Made by a program: the position numbers and the translations under genes. Positions 29,639 to 41,200 of a stretch of 64,000 nt of DNA are shown here, piece by piece. The notes beneath the pieces were generated by a model that was given only the letters and a program-made list of their open reading frames with translations, did not search any database and had not been told where the DNA came from. The stretch covers positions 6,758,001-6,822,000 of the forward strand of contig NZ_CP036525.1 of NCBI RefSeq assembly GCF_007741535.1. Direction: 5' to 3'. The stretch comes from Rubripirellula lacrimiformis. Lineage in GTDB: Bacteria; Planctomycetota; Planctomycetia; Pirellulales; Pirellulaceae. Positions within the stretch are counted from its first letter, which is position 1. Each line of letters starts with the position of its first letter.

Positions 29639-29927
29639 ATTTGACGGCGTTCTGGGAGGCCGTGGCAAACGCTGCGGCCTGACCGGAGCCCCGATTTCGC
29701 CTCGCCAAGCCCTCGACCGTCGACCCGGCGACCCATTTTCGCGATCACGCGAAGCCACATCGGGCCCCGACCGACCAAGAACGGATCGCTTTCGGCGCGG
29801 CCTGCATGAACCGTAACTTGGACGCATCGCTATCGATCACCTTGGCATGCTGATTTACGCACACCCGATGTTCATCCATCCCGGTCGCCGATCTTCACCG
29901 ACGCAACCGGTGCAGGCCCCAACGACA

Positions 29928-29962
29928 CAGGCCGTCGCCACCCCGATGGTAGCGACGGCCTG
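29928..29962 (-). terminator. Hairpin after the decarboxylase gene
   Basis: CAGGCCGTCGC (29928-29938) pairs perfectly with GCGACGGCCTG (29952-29962). Three inner pairs follow after one mismatch, with a 5-base loop. It lies 70 bases beyond the decarboxylase stop. No clear T-tract follows on the minus strand. Confidence 0.55.
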
Positions 29963-30031
29963 GTGAATGAAAATCATCGATGGAACCTGCGGTGATCCCA
30001 ACAGCGATCCGATCGAAAATCGCAGGTCGGG

Positions 30032-31198
30032 TTAGGCGATCATGGCCGAACCGGCAACCGGCAACCCGTTGAACGGACAGGCACTGGCCCCGGCATAGGC
30101 ACCCATGGTGGGAACCAGCAACAGATCGCCGACATTCATCTCGGGCAACATCTGATCACGCGCGACAACATCGCTGCTGTCGCAGGTTGGGCCCGCCAAC
30201 ACACAGGGATGAAGCGGCCGACCGAACGGATTTTCCGCGATCACGTTGTAGTCCACATGGTCAAAGATTTTTCCCGAGAACGATCCGTAGATACCGTCGT
30301 CGATGATGTACCAATTCAATCCGGAACGCAGATTTTTGCCCAACACCTGTGTCACCAAGGTCACGCATTCGGCAACCAGGCCGCGCCCAGGTTCGGCGAT
30401 CAACCGGATCGGCAAGTCACCGAACACCTCGGAAAGACTTGCAGAGACCGAGTCACAGTAGGTCGCCAGCGTCATCATCTCGCTGTCCCGGTAGGGTGCG
30501 GGAAAGCCGCCGCCGATGTCCAACACTTCCAGTTCAAACCCCATCTCCGCAGCTTCGTCCCAGCATTGCCGCACCCGCTCTAGAACGCGGCGGTAGTCCC
30601 CTGGGTTCAAGCACTGGGATCCCACATGGAACGAGAATCCCTTGACGTTCAAACCTCGGGATCGCGCGGCGACCAACAGGCCGACCACTTCGCGAGGGTG
30701 CGCGCCAAACTTGGCCGAAAGGTTGATCAGGCTGCTGTCGGCGCTCATTGCCAACCTTAGCAACAACTGCACATCGGGCGTGTGAGTCTTGATTTTGTCC
30801 AGTTCGGGTTCATTGTCGAACACGAACAGGCGGACACCTTCGTTGTAGCAATCCAGCAAATTTTGACGGGTCTTGCAGGGGTGCGTGTGCAGCATCCCAG
30901 CTGGATCGAACCCAGCTTGCTTGGCGGCGATCAGCTCCCCGTGCGAACAGACGTCCACGGAGCATCCTTCTTCATACAAAGTCTGCAACACAAAGGGATT
31001 GGGATTCGCCTTGGCTGCGTAAAACAATTCGACTCCTGGCAGGTGGTCGCGCATGGTTCGATAGGTTTGAACCAATTTCGACTTAGAAACCACCAACAGT
31101 GGAGTCCCATGTCGTTCACCCAATTCGCGTGCTTGATCAAAAGAGAGAACGCTTTGGGCAGACCGCAGCAACTGCGGTGTCAGGATATCGGTTTGCAT
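30032..31198 (-). CDS. Group IV (alanine-racemase-fold) ornithine/lysine decarboxylase
   Basis: 388 residues from ATG 31198; an upstream extension to 31342 shows no family signal. The PLP-binding Lys63 lies in LFYAAKANPNP. GFSFHVGSQC, LDIGGGFPAPY and AEPGRGLVAE are the PLP-phosphate and barrel blocks. GPTCDSSDVV holds the active-site Cys and Asp of the C-terminal beta domain. This is the eukaryotic-type ODC fold. It removes CO2 from ornithine and/or lysine to give putrescine or cadaverine for polyamine synthesis. The substrate cannot be settled by eye. Diaminopimelate decarboxylase is less likely given length and the GPTCDSSD block. Confidence 0.88.
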   Translation of the reverse strand: MQTDILTPQLLRSAQSVLSFDQARELGERHGTPLLVVSKSKLVQTYRTMRDHLPGVELFYAAKANPNPFVLQTLYEEGCSVDVCSHGELIAAKQAGFDPAGMLHTHPCKTRQNLLDCYNEGVRLFVFDNEPELDKIKTHTPDVQLLLRLAMSADSSLINLSAKFGAHPREVVGLLVAARSRGLNVKGFSFHVGSQCLNPGDYRRVLERVRQCWDEAAEMGFELEVLDIGGGFPAPYRDSEMMTLATYCDSVSASLSEVFGDLPIRLIAEPGRGLVAECVTLVTQVLGKNLRSGLNWYIIDDGIYGSFSGKIFDHVDYNVIAENPFGRPLHPCVLAGPTCDSSDVVARDQMLPEMNVGDLLLVPTMGAYAGASACPFNGLPVAGSAMIA

Positions 31199-31676
31199 AG
31201 AAGTGGATTGCACCTCGCCTTCGATGGTTAATGTAGACGTCGACCCAGGATTGGACGGCGCCGAGGGGACAGGAATCTCCGCACTGTTTTCACATCGGTC
31301 CCAAACGATGGGCCGGGTTGCACGGAAGACTCGATCGAACAAACGCTTTGTTGGGTCCCGAACCAGAAGAATTCGGGACGCCCGCCGATTTTCACGGCAA
31401 GCAAATTCAGAGACGGACGATTCGCGGTCGAATCCTCGTTCTTGGTTGATGCGGGATGCGAATTATCATTCCAAGTATCGGTTTCGCACAGTCGCTTGAT
31501 CCCAAATTCGCTTCGAATTTTCCAGATCAGTTCCAACCGGGTGCGAAGGGGTCTGCAATTCCCGCTGTGGGCATCTTGGGCATCGCGTGATCGACGACCG
31601 CGATCCGGTTATCCTAACGCGTGATCCGTGAGTCCCGGCGTCGATCCTGCGTCCCCCATCATCCCTGGAATCCAAC
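31199..31676. other. Intergenic region between decarboxylase and sulfatase genes
   Basis: 478 bases between divergently transcribed genes. I see no gene, repeat or clear promoter. Short open frames on both strands have no recognisable content. Confidence 0.5.
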
Positions 31677-33281
31677 ATGGTCCGTTGCCCCGCTCGTTGC
31701 CCCGCCCAACGCAAGTTTCCACCGGTTGGGTTCCACCCGTTTTCCATCAGGCTGCTGGCTTGGATAGCCCTGGCCGTGATGGCAGGACCGGGTCATTCCG
31801 ACTTGCTGGCCGCCCAGGACGCTAGCCGACCGTTGAACGTGCTGGTGCTGTACGCCGACGACTTGGGATTTGGCGACCTCTCGATTCAAAACCCCAAATC
31901 CAAGATCCCCACACCCGGCCTCGACTCGCTGGCGCGTTCGGCGATGCGATTCACCGACGGACACTCGTCTTCGGGAATCTGCACCCCCAGCCGCTATGCG
32001 ATGCTGACCGGCCGGCACCATTGGCGAGACTTTCATGGGATCGTGAACGCTTTTGGAAAATCGGTGTTTGATCCGGACCGGCTGACGATGCCCGAGATGA
32101 TGCAACAGGCCGGCTACCGGACGGCCGCGATTGGGAAGTGGCACCTGGGTTGGGACTGGGACGCCGTCAAACGACCGGGAGCCAAACCGATGGGCAAAGG
32201 ACGCAAAGCGGGATTCGGGCCGGACGCATTCGATTGGGACAAAGCGATCCCGGACGGGCCGACGGCGCATGGGTTCGACAGCTACTTTGGCGATTCGGTG
32301 ATCAACTTCCCACCCTACGGCTGGATCGAAAACGATCGCGTCGTCACCGCCCCCGACCAGATCATGGACACGTCGAAATGGAAACCGATCAAAGAGGGCA
32401 ACTGGGAATGCCGGCCAGGTCCGATGGTCGCTGGCTGGGATCCCTATCAAGTGCTGCCCACGATCACCCAACGTGGGATCGACTTCATCCACCAACAGAA
32501 GGACAGCGACCAGCCGTTCTTTCTGTACTTTGCCTTTCCGTCACCCCATGCACCGATCATCCCCAACGATTCGTTCGACGGCAAATCCCAGGCTGGCCCC
32601 TACGGCGACTTCGTTTGCGAGACGGACGATTCGGTCGGTCGGCTGTTGGCCGCGTTGGAACAATCCGGTCAGTCCCAGAACACGATCGTGATCTTCTCTG
32701 CCGACAATGGCCCGGAAAAATATGCATACGCGCGTGACCAAAAATTCGATCACTGGTCATCGGCGCCGCTGCGTGGACTGAAACGAGACGTCTACGAAGG
32801 CGGCCACCACGTGCCGATGATCATCCGTTGGCCTGGCGTTACCCAAGCCGGCCAAGTCAACGACGCGTTGGTTTCCCAGATCGACCTGATGGCGACGCTG
32901 GCCGGCTACCTGAACGTTGACCTGCCCGCTGATGCGGCCGAAGATTCACACGATTTGATGCCGCTGCTGACCGGCCAAGCAGAATCGGTCCGCCAAGAAC
33001 ACGTCCACAACACCTTCGACGGCCAGTACGCGATTCGCAGCGGACCATGGTTGCTGGTCGATGCCAAGAACGGATACCGCAGCCAACGCGACCAGGCTTG
33101 GGAAACCAAACACGGCTACGCCGCCGACGATGATCAGCCCGCCGAACTTTATCACCTGGGCAACGACATCGGGCAACGCCACAACTTGGCCGCCGACCAT
33201 CCTGAAAAGGTCAGCAGGCTGCGTGCCAAACTGCAACAGATTCGCGATGCTGGGAAATCAGCACCTCGGCTAGCAAACTGA
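31677..33281 (+). CDS. Exported formylglycine-dependent sulfatase
   Basis: 534 residues. A basic N-terminus and hydrophobic segment ([20 protein letters not shown]) serve as signal peptide. The core begins [14 protein letters not shown] (metal-binding Asp pair). The sulfatase signature [12 protein letters not shown] starts at residue 102; its Cys is converted to formylglycine. Later blocks are GKWHLGWDW and FSADNGPE, which hold further metal and sulfate ligands. It should remove sulfate esters from polysaccharides outside the cytoplasm. A second sulfatase gene follows 89 bases downstream. The substrate is unknown. Confidence 0.94.
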   Translation: MVRCPARCPAQRKFPPVGFHPFSIRLLAWIALAVMAGPGHSDLLAAQDASRPLNVLVLYADDLGFGDLSIQNPKSKIPTPGLDSLARSAMRFTDGHSSSGICTPSRYAMLTGRHHWRDFHGIVNAFGKSVFDPDRLTMPEMMQQAGYRTAAIGKWHLGWDWDAVKRPGAKPMGKGRKAGFGPDAFDWDKAIPDGPTAHGFDSYFGDSVINFPPYGWIENDRVVTAPDQIMDTSKWKPIKEGNWECRPGPMVAGWDPYQVLPTITQRGIDFIHQQKDSDQPFFLYFAFPSPHAPIIPNDSFDGKSQAGPYGDFVCETDDSVGRLLAALEQSGQSQNTIVIFSADNGPEKYAYARDQKFDHWSSAPLRGLKRDVYEGGHHVPMIIRWPGVTQAGQVNDALVSQIDLMATLAGYLNVDLPADAAEDSHDLMPLLTGQAESVRQEHVHNTFDGQYAIRSGPWLLVDAKNGYRSQRDQAWETKHGYAADDDQPAELYHLGNDIGQRHNLAADHPEKVSRLRAKLQQIRDAGKSAPRLAN

Positions 33282-33370
33282 CGATCACGACGGCTGGTCG
33301 ATTGCCATTCGGGGTCCAGCCGAACGATACGTCCCACCACCTATTCTCTCGCACCAAGCAATGCCTTCCC

Positions 33371-34870
33371 ATGAACCTGCCTGACTTGAAACTGCCACAC
33401 CTGATTGCCCTGCTGCTAATCGCGTGCTCGCACCCTGCCGCCGCGATCGCCGCCGACGCGGTCCGTCCGAACGTCGTCCTGGTGCTGTGCGACGACATCC
33501 GCTGGGACGCACTTTCCTGTGCCGGACACCCGCATTTAAAAACCCCCGAAATCGATTCACTGGCCGCCGAGGGCCTGTATTTCGAAAACATATTCTGCAC
33601 GACCAGCCTGTGTTCGCCCAGCCGTGCATCGATCCTAAGCGGGCTGTACGCCCACGCGCACGGGATCACCAACAACTTTACCGACTATCCCGAATCGCTA
33701 GCCAGCTTCCCGCGTCAATTGCAAAAGTCCGGTTACCAAACCGCGTACATCGGCAAATGGCACATGGGCGAACAGAACGATCAGCCCCGCCCAGGCTTCG
33801 ACCACTTCGTGACACACAAAGGGCAGGGTAAGTACTTTGACACCGAATTCAACACCAACGGAACCGGCGGCAAGGTCGTGCCCGGTTACTACACCACCGT
33901 CGTCACCGACATGGCGATCGAATGGCTAAAACAGCCGCGTGATCAACCTTTTGCATTGATGATCGGCCAAAAGGCTCCGCACAGTTTCTATCTGCCCGAA
34001 CCGAAACACGAACATGCCTTTGATCATGTCGAAATCAACTACCCGCATTCGTCATTCCAATTGCACGACAAACCGCAATGGATCCAACAACGTCTGAAGA
34101 CATGGCACGGCATCTACGGGCCTCTGTTTGATTGGCGAAAAGACTTCCCGGACACTAGCGCCGCCGGCGTCGTCGACTTTTCGGAAATGGTTCGCAACTA
34201 TTGGGGGACCATCCTGTCCGTCGACGAAAGTGTCGGGCGACTGAAACAACACTTGAAGGCAACCGGCCAGTTCGACAATACGGTGTTCATCTTCATGGGC
34301 GACAACGGGCTGCTAGAAGGCGAACATGGCATGGTCGACAAACGGACCGCGCATGAACCCAGCATGCGAGTCCCGATGATCATTCGCTATCCCGGACTAA
34401 CCCCCGATGGCCCCCAGCGAATTAAGGGACAAGTGATGACCGTCGACGTGGCACCGACCATTTTGGATCTATGCGGCGCCGAACCACTGCCGCACGCCCA
34501 CGGCAAGTCGATCCAACCGTTGGTCGCCGGCGACACCGACCAATGGCGGACGTCGTTGTTCTATTACTACAACTACGAAAAGCAGTTCCCCTACACACCC
34601 AATGTCCGCGCACTGCGAACGGATCGCTGGAAATACATTCGCTACCCGCACGGCGATGGCAGCCCGGACCGCCACATGGCCGAACTATACGACCTCGAAA
34701 ACGATCCGAGCGAATCGGTGAACCTGGCACAGGCCGCCGAGCACCAAGAACGAATCCTGGGACTGCGGGCGGAACTGGAACGATTGATGAAGGAAGCCGG
34801 CATCGACAACGACACCATGCCGCTGGACGAAGGAATCGGCAGCGAATTGCCCGATAAAGCGATTCGCTAA
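33371..34870 (+). CDS. Second exported formylglycine-dependent sulfatase
   Basis: 499 residues. A signal peptide ([20 protein letters not shown] ending AADA) precedes [13 protein letters not shown] (metal-binding Asp). The signature [11 protein letters not shown] is at residue 81, with formylglycine formed on Cys81. [10 protein letters not shown] and [14 protein letters not shown] follow; the last block (GEHGM) is seen in choline- or heparan-type sulfatases. ATG 33371 is chosen because the signal peptide follows it at once. It is diverged from the preceding sulfatase, so this is not a recent duplication. A strong hairpin follows at 34911-34939. Confidence 0.94.
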   Translation: MNLPDLKLPHLIALLLIACSHPAAAIAADAVRPNVVLVLCDDIRWDALSCAGHPHLKTPEIDSLAAEGLYFENIFCTTSLCSPSRASILSGLYAHAHGITNNFTDYPESLASFPRQLQKSGYQTAYIGKWHMGEQNDQPRPGFDHFVTHKGQGKYFDTEFNTNGTGGKVVPGYYTTVVTDMAIEWLKQPRDQPFALMIGQKAPHSFYLPEPKHEHAFDHVEINYPHSSFQLHDKPQWIQQRLKTWHGIYGPLFDWRKDFPDTSAAGVVDFSEMVRNYWGTILSVDESVGRLKQHLKATGQFDNTVFIFMGDNGLLEGEHGMVDKRTAHEPSMRVPMIIRYPGLTPDGPQRIKGQVMTVDVAPTILDLCGAEPLPHAHGKSIQPLVAGDTDQWRTSLFYYYNYEKQFPYTPNVRALRTDRWKYIRYPHGDGSPDRHMAELYDLENDPSESVNLAQAAEHQERILGLRAELERLMKEAGIDNDTMPLDEGIGSELPDKAIR

Positions 34871-34910
34871 CCAACGATCGATCATTGAGTGTCGCGATGA
34901 AAGTCATCTG

Positions 34911-34939
34911 GCCCCCGCCGCGCAGCGGTTTGCGGGGGC
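34911..34939 (+). terminator. Terminator-like hairpin after the sulfatase pair
   Basis: GCCCCCGC (34911-34918) pairs perfectly with GCGGGGGC (34932-34939) around a 13-base loop, 40 bases after the stop. An A/G-rich run, not a T-run, follows. Confidence 0.5.
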
Positions 34940-35054
34940 AGAGAGTAGAGAGAGGGGGGGGAAGAAAGAAACGACACTTATTGAGCGTTCGTTGCTAAGA
35001 CGGGTAGTCGGCAATCATTCGGTTGATCTGCCGCTGCAGCAATGCGGTCGCAGG

Positions 35055-36182
35055 TCAGCCGAACATTTCTTCTAGCTGTTCGATGGAATCAAGCGCGTCT
35101 TCCACCGACGACGTCTGGGCACCGGCGACCCGGCCTGCCACGTCACAGTCGTTCAACCGCATCAGATCATCGAACCAGGGATGCGCTGTCAATCGCTTTC
35201 GCCGACGAGCCCCGATGCTGTGGTCGCGCACTCGATGCGCTTCCATATGATGACCGATCAGCCACGCGGTACGCTCGGAAATGAATCCATCCAACGCTTC
35301 CAACCCGGCGGCCACGTGATCGTCTTTGTCGATTGCTTTGCCGATGTCGTGCAGCAAAGCCGCCAACAAAAATTCTTCGTCGTATGCCGATTCGTCTTGG
35401 GCCAGATCGTAAACCTGCAGACTGTGATGCAAGACGTCGCCCTCGGGGTGAACCTTCGGATTCTCGCGAACGTTCTCCAGCGGCAGCAGCAGGGCCAGGA
35501 AAACACTCCATCGATCCGGGCGGGTGTCCATGTCATCGAGACACTGATGCAGTTGACTCGGATCAAACCCATGTTCGATCTGGATCAACTTTTCTAGATC
35601 GTCCTTCGAGACCCGCTCGATTGGTTTTCCGGTGATCGAACTGCGGAATCGAAAGCCCAACTGAGACGTCGAATACACCGTCAGTTCGATGGGAAATTCG
35701 TCGCGGACGTGGATGTGTGTGTAGACCCGCAACTCGTTGTTCTTGACCAACCGTTTCCGCTGGATCGTATGGGATGCCCCCAACGAATCCAGACGCTGCG
35801 AGATGACGTCGGGGTGGTTGGTAAAGACATGGATGTCGATATCCGAACCATCGCGAATGCCGCCGGTCAGCACGCTGCCGATCAACTTGGGATGAAATTC
35901 GTGCAGTTGATTCATCCACCACAGTCCCCGGACCCGCATCCGCCGCAGCCGATCGGACGGATCGTTTTCGCCGGGCGGCCCGTGGCCTTCGTGGAGACGC
36001 GAGAGAATCTGCACTTGTTCGCGAATCTCAGCGTTGCTGGGCAGATCGGATGGTTTGACCCAACCACGCCCAGTTTGGCGAGCTGCTTTCTGTTTCGCTT
36101 GGTAGTATTCCGTGACAACACGGCTGTGCATCAAGCGGGCTGCCGACCAGGCGATCTGGCGGCGAAGTTTGGAGGACGACAT
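35055..36182 (-). CDS. Nucleotidyltransferase-HD domain protein
   Basis: 375 residues from ATG 36182; a TTG at 36212 would add ten residues. The middle has a pol-beta-type nucleotidyltransferase core (IGSVLTGGIRDGSDIDIHVF, with the G-S and D-x-D metal site near 110-130). The C-terminal half has an HD domain (HHSLQVYDLA; LLAALLHDIGKAIDKDDHVA; IGHHMEAHRV). The combination resembles tRNA nucleotidyltransferases, but the length, order and missing tRNA-binding regions argue against a CCA enzyme. It may be a nucleotide or RNA-end modifying enzyme with phosphohydrolase activity. It stands alone. Confidence 0.75.
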   Translation of the reverse strand: MSSSKLRRQIAWSAARLMHSRVVTEYYQAKQKAARQTGRGWVKPSDLPSNAEIREQVQILSRLHEGHGPPGENDPSDRLRRMRVRGLWWMNQLHEFHPKLIGSVLTGGIRDGSDIDIHVFTNHPDVISQRLDSLGASHTIQRKRLVKNNELRVYTHIHVRDEFPIELTVYSTSQLGFRFRSSITGKPIERVSKDDLEKLIQIEHGFDPSQLHQCLDDMDTRPDRWSVFLALLLPLENVRENPKVHPEGDVLHHSLQVYDLAQDESAYDEEFLLAALLHDIGKAIDKDDHVAAGLEALDGFISERTAWLIGHHMEAHRVRDHSIGARRRKRLTAHPWFDDLMRLNDCDVAGRVAGAQTSSVEDALDSIEQLEEMFG

Positions 36183-36501
36183 CAACGGGGTTCGACGACG
36201 CGAACCCGACAACGACGAGGAAAGAAAGAATCAGGTGACATCCAGAATAGGCGGCCTAGCCAGCGAAGGCAAACCGTTTTACCGCTGCGACCCGCCGATG
36301 CGCCCCGATCCTAGACATCGCTAAAACCCGAACACTCGCTGAATCCCGCCATCGATCCGGCGGATCAGGACATTCATCGTGCCACCGGCGCAGACGGAAA
36401 TGGCCGTCGAACTCCGCTGACCTAAGCTTCAACACATCGTCGATGCCCACGCGCAATGTCTGTGCGTCTGTCGCCGAGGAACGACCGAGCTTAAAATATC
36501 C
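36183..36501. other. Intergenic region between HD protein and histidine kinase genes
   Basis: 319 bases between divergent genes. I see no gene, repeat or confident promoter. Confidence 0.5.
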
Positions 36502-38094
36502 GTGAGTGACGAGACAATGAACGCAAGGCGGATTTTCTCGTCACCCAAGGCCATCAGCCTTTTGCTTGGATTGCTGGGGATCCTGCTTTCGTGGTGGTTG
36601 GCCGGTGTCGAAGCGAGACGTTTCCAATCCGAGTCCCGCAGCAACGTGGTGCAACAACTTGGAACGGTACGTGCGGCGGTCGAAAGTTCGTTGAACAAAC
36701 GAATCTATTTGACGCTAGGCCTACGCGCATTCGTTTCGACGCACCCCGATTTGAACGATCAGGAATTTGCAAACTTCGCCAGTGCCCTGATGGCTGAGGG
36801 CAACGGCATCCGAAGTGTGACGTTGATCCAAGACAACCAGATCAGCGATATCTACCCGCTTCAGGGCAACGAGCTAGCGATCGGCCTGAACCTGCTAGAA
36901 ATGCCGGAACAACGCAACGATTTCCTTCGGGCCATCGAAACAAAACAACCCTGGCTTTCCCCGCCCATCCGCCTGGTTCAGGGTGGCGAGGCGTTTGCCA
37001 ACCGGGCTCCCGTCTATGTGAAATCGGACGACGCTGCCGAAAACGAACGGTACTGGGGGATGGTGTCGATCCTGATCAACAAGCAAGAACTTTTGGACGA
37101 CATCGTTGACGGCCTACCGGATTCACTGCAACTAGCGATTCGCGCACGGTCGTCACAGGACCAGTCCATCCTTTATTTCTACGGCGACAAGTCGATCGAG
37201 ACGACCGAACCGTTGACCCTAGATGTCAATCTTCCCACCGGGAACTGGCAGGTGATGGGAGTCCCCACCGATGGCTGGCAGCAGCGTTCGCCGGCGTCCT
37301 CGGTGATCGCTTGGTTTGGCACGATCGCGTCGATTGGCTTGGCCGCTTTGACGTTCTTGCTGATGCGGTCCAACACACACCTGCGAACCGCACGACATAC
37401 GGCCGAAAACGCAGCCGACGAACTGTCGCGAAAGAACGAGGATCTAGAAGCTTTCGTGCGAACCGCATCCCACGACCTTCGCGCACCACTGCGGCACATC
37501 GATGCCTTCTGCCAAATCCTGGCCGAAGACGCTGCCGACCGACTGAACGAGAACGACCAGGACTGCCTGAACAAGATCCAACGGTCCAGCGGCGTGATGT
37601 CGCGTCTGCTGGCTAGCCTGCTGGCGTTCGCCAGGACGGGGTGTGAAGGACTGGCGATGGAAACCTTCGACCTGAAACAGATGGTCCACGACGTGGTCAG
37701 CCGCCTACCCGCCCAAGATGTCGACCGAGTGCAGGTGGGCAACCTGCCATCGATCCGCGGTGACCGAACGCTCTTGCCGCAAGTGATTCAGAACTTGGTC
37801 GAAAACGGGCTGAAGTACAACAATTCCGAGGATGCCAGCATCCAAATCAACGCGACCACATCCGCAAACGAAGTCACCATCACCGTCGCCGACAATGGAA
37901 TTGGCATGGCCGAAAATGTGATCGATCGAATCTTCAAGCCCGGCGTCCGGGCCGTCAGTTCCGCAGATTACAGCGGTTCGGGATTCGGACTAGCGATTTG
38001 CGAACGCATCATCAAAGCCCATCATGGCAAGATTTGGGTCGAATCGAAGGTTGGCGACGGTTCAACGTTCCATGTTTCGTTGCCCACCGTTTGA
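36502..38094 (+). CDS. Membrane sensor histidine kinase with extracytoplasmic CHASE-like domain
   Basis: 530 residues from GTG 36502; ATG 36517 is an alternative. A first membrane helix (SLLLGLLGILLSWWLAG), an extracytoplasmic domain of about 230 residues (LTLGLRAFVSTHPDLN; SVTLIQDNQISDIYPL) with the feel of a CHASE sensor, and a second helix (WFGTIASIGLAALTFLLM) come first. A DHp domain has the phospho-acceptor His in ASHDLRAPLRHID near 323. The HATPase domain has N-box NLVENGLKYNN, DNGIGM and SGSGFGLAIC. No response regulator is adjacent, so its partner is encoded elsewhere. The ligand is unknown. Confidence 0.92.
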   Translation: MSDETMNARRIFSSPKAISLLLGLLGILLSWWLAGVEARRFQSESRSNVVQQLGTVRAAVESSLNKRIYLTLGLRAFVSTHPDLNDQEFANFASALMAEGNGIRSVTLIQDNQISDIYPLQGNELAIGLNLLEMPEQRNDFLRAIETKQPWLSPPIRLVQGGEAFANRAPVYVKSDDAAENERYWGMVSILINKQELLDDIVDGLPDSLQLAIRARSSQDQSILYFYGDKSIETTEPLTLDVNLPTGNWQVMGVPTDGWQQRSPASSVIAWFGTIASIGLAALTFLLMRSNTHLRTARHTAENAADELSRKNEDLEAFVRTASHDLRAPLRHIDAFCQILAEDAADRLNENDQDCLNKIQRSSGVMSRLLASLLAFARTGCEGLAMETFDLKQMVHDVVSRLPAQDVDRVQVGNLPSIRGDRTLLPQVIQNLVENGLKYNNSEDASIQINATTSANEVTITVADNGIGMAENVIDRIFKPGVRAVSSADYSGSGFGLAICERIIKAHHGKIWVESKVGDGSTFHVSLPTV

Positions 38095-38170
38095 TCACTT
38101 CCCACCGTTTAACCACTGCATCCAACCTGGACACGCAATTCGCTGCGTGTGGTGCATGTCCAACAACGAA

Positions 38171-38203
38171 AAAAGGGCAAGCCCACGGAGGGCCTGCCCT
38201 TTT
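38171..38203. terminator. Bidirectional intrinsic terminator
   Basis: AAAAGGGCA (38171-38179) pairs with TGCCCTTTT (38195-38203), with four more inner G-C pairs after one mismatch. It lies between the convergent histidine kinase and DUF4332 ATPase genes and carries A-runs and T-runs on both sides, so it can serve both strands. Confidence 0.85.
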
Positions 38204-38232
38204 CAATTTCAAATCGAACCGATCAACGTCGT

Positions 38233-41200
38233 TTAGGCGGCTTTCAGTTCTCGGTGGTGTTGGGCATAGCCAATCCACTCGGTCACTTCTTCTAGATCGG
38301 GCAATTTGCTGCCGCGAGCGACCCGTTTGCCATCGCTGCTGCGAGCGATCACATCGACGATTCCGAACAAATCATCGGCGTCCTGACCAGCCAATTCTTC
38401 GGGCGTGGTAACTTCGGCCATGACCAAGAACTGTGCGTCGTGTCCACGCAGCATCGGTACCCGGCAAACCAACGTGGACTGCTGCTGCCACTGCAGCACG
38501 GTGTCAGCGTCGACTCGTCGATGTCCTAATTGTTCCGCAACCGTTTCGGGATCCGAATTCAACAGGTCGTCGACGGTGTACAGTCCGATTTGGTTCAGTC
38601 TTTCTGCCATACGAGCACCGATCGACGGGGCATCCACGATGTCGCTGTCGCGTTGCAGATAGAAACGTAGTTCGTTTTCGTCTCCACCATCGTTGCTGCG
38701 GCGATCTTCGCGTTCTTCTCGCACACGTCGTCGGCCGGATTCACGCCGGCTGGCTTCACGCGACTCGCTTTCTCTCGCACTGCGTTCATAGCCGCGCCCG
38801 GTTTGCGGTGCACGCTGCGACCGTGGTTCACGTTCGGCCTGTTCATATCGAACGACTTCACGCTGCACGCTATCGGATCCGGAACGTCCCGAATTGCTGC
38901 GGCGGGATTGGCTGCGACCCGATCGCCCGGTGTTCGGTCGACCGGTGCCAGAGCCACCTGCTGAACCGCTGCCTGATCCGCTGCCAGTTCCCGAACCGTA
39001 GCCCTTGCCACGTCCCGATCCATTACCGGATCCATTGCCGCCGCGATTACCGCCACCGCCGGATGATCCAGCGACGGGGTAGATACGTTGGTTTGAATCG
39101 TCACGATCCGAGGCCGCAGAACCAGCCCCATTGCGGGTGCGACGGCGCGAATATTCATCGGCCAAATGTTCCGCGGTACCGTCGATGGTACGAATCACAC
39201 GACGGCGACGTCCGCCTGATCGGACAGCGCGTCCATCGGCATCTTCGTATTCGTAACGATCGCTATCGAATTCATAGTCGCCGCGAAGATCATCGGCATC
39301 GTCCAAGTCCGCATCCAGATATTGACCACTGCGATCTGCCGCCATGCTGCGGCGATGCCGCGGGGATCCATTGGCGCGACGGGTGGCAACGCGACCACGT
39401 CCAAACCCATCGAATTGACGATCGTGGTTGCTGTTGGCGGCCGCAATCCAACTGGTCAGACGCGAAAGTTCGTGGCTGCTGCCGCTAAGCAGCAATTGTT
39501 GACCGCATTCGGTCGCCAAAAACTGCTCGACTCGTCCCAACAGATCGATGGGATGAATGGCAGCCAACTGGGCGGGGGTGGTGATGCCACAGCCGACCAA
39601 CACGCGTGCATCGAATCCACGCAGTTGGGGCACGCGACACGCCAGTCGGCACTCGGCTTGCCAGCGACGGATCGTCGCCGCATCCACGTTGGCCAATCCT
39701 AAAGCATCGGCCAAACGATTCGAATCCTGCTGCATCAAATGATTGATGTGGGTCACGCTGAGCCCACGCAACCGAGCGGCCGCTACGGCATCGATCGACG
39801 GTGCTTGGTCAATCGGACTATCCACACTTAGAAAGAACGGGCTTTCCGGTGCAGCGACCTGTTTGACGATCTGGCCGCCAGCCACCAACGGTCCAGTCGC
39901 CAAGGTTGCCGGGTCATTCGATACGGGGGCCGCATCGCGATAACGTCCTTCGGGGCGAACCACCGGGGAAGTCGTGAATTGATCGGCAAAGTAGTACCCG
40001 TCGCGATAGCCGGCACCGTCGACGGCCTGATCGGTTCGAACCGAGCCCTGGTAGGGGCGATCGGGATTCGCACGATCGGAACCCGTCCGGTCGGGATTGT
40101 CGTAAAACCCATAAGCTTCGCGCCAAGCCATGTCGAAATCGCGATTGATGTCGTAGGTTCGGTTGGCACCCGAGGTGGCGTAGCGAGCCACGCCTTCGGG
40201 ATGCATTGATGGCGAAACGAATCCGCGACCGGCCACGGTATCGCGGTCGGAAAACGTATCGCGATCGGAAACCCAAGGTCCAGCCGGACGGACTTCGTCG
40301 GCCATTCGATCGCCATAGGTGTGCGGGTGTGGCCCCACGTAAGTTTCTGTTTCGTACTGGGGACGCCACAGCGGACGATGCGGATGGACGGTGCGCTGTC
40401 CGTGCACCGCAAATGTGCGGGCACCAACGCGTGTCAACTGTTCTGCCAATCCTTGATGACTGGTAAAGGTGATCACTTGGCGCCCACGGTGGGCATAGTC
40501 GGCAAGCGCGGCGGCGATGGGGTGATTGCTACGCCCATGATCGCCATGTTCACCGAACGCCGAGCGATGTTGAACCAAGTCGTCTTGGAACAGTTCACGG
40601 TGCGTTTCGAAAATCAATGGAACCGGTCGTCCCAATTCACTTAGCAATTCGCCAGCGGCCAAGCGGACAGCCATCACGGCCAACGATCGGTCGGCACCGC
40701 TGCAACGCGACTCGTCTTGCCCATTGATCACCACGCCGGTGGCCAGGCTTCCATCACGATGCGGATTCGCGCTGGGAGCGCGGAATAGTTGATATGGCCA
40801 ATCGACGCGTCGCAAACGACCTGCCGACAATCGCACCAACCAACTGCTGGCGGCGTCCGATAGCGGTGACTGCGAACGCACCGGTCCAGTATCAACTCGC
40901 AATTGGTCCTGCAGACGCTGACGTCGTTCACGCAGCCACTGAACTCGCGAAGTCGAGGACAGACGAGCGTCAATCGCTTGAATCTCGGCGACGATTGCAT
41001 CACGATCGATCCAATCCGAATGGTATCCGTCAGCCGGTGACGCCGAATATCCGTCGATCGAATCGCCAGCGGCAAAGCCAAAGTACGACGATGCACCCGG
41101 GTAGGAAACGTGATCGTGCGCAGCCAAGGAATCGATCACCGGCAAAGTTCGCATCGATCGCCGAATCTCGGCAGCCGAATTCAAGCATTGGTTCAATTCG

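Larger units (their letters stand above)
29437..30031. other. Intergenic region upstream of the respiratory operon
   Basis: 595 bases. Contents: a weak promoter candidate and two palindromes upstream of actA, and the terminator-like hairpin of the decarboxylase gene. Short open frames here have no recognisable content. Confidence 0.6.
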
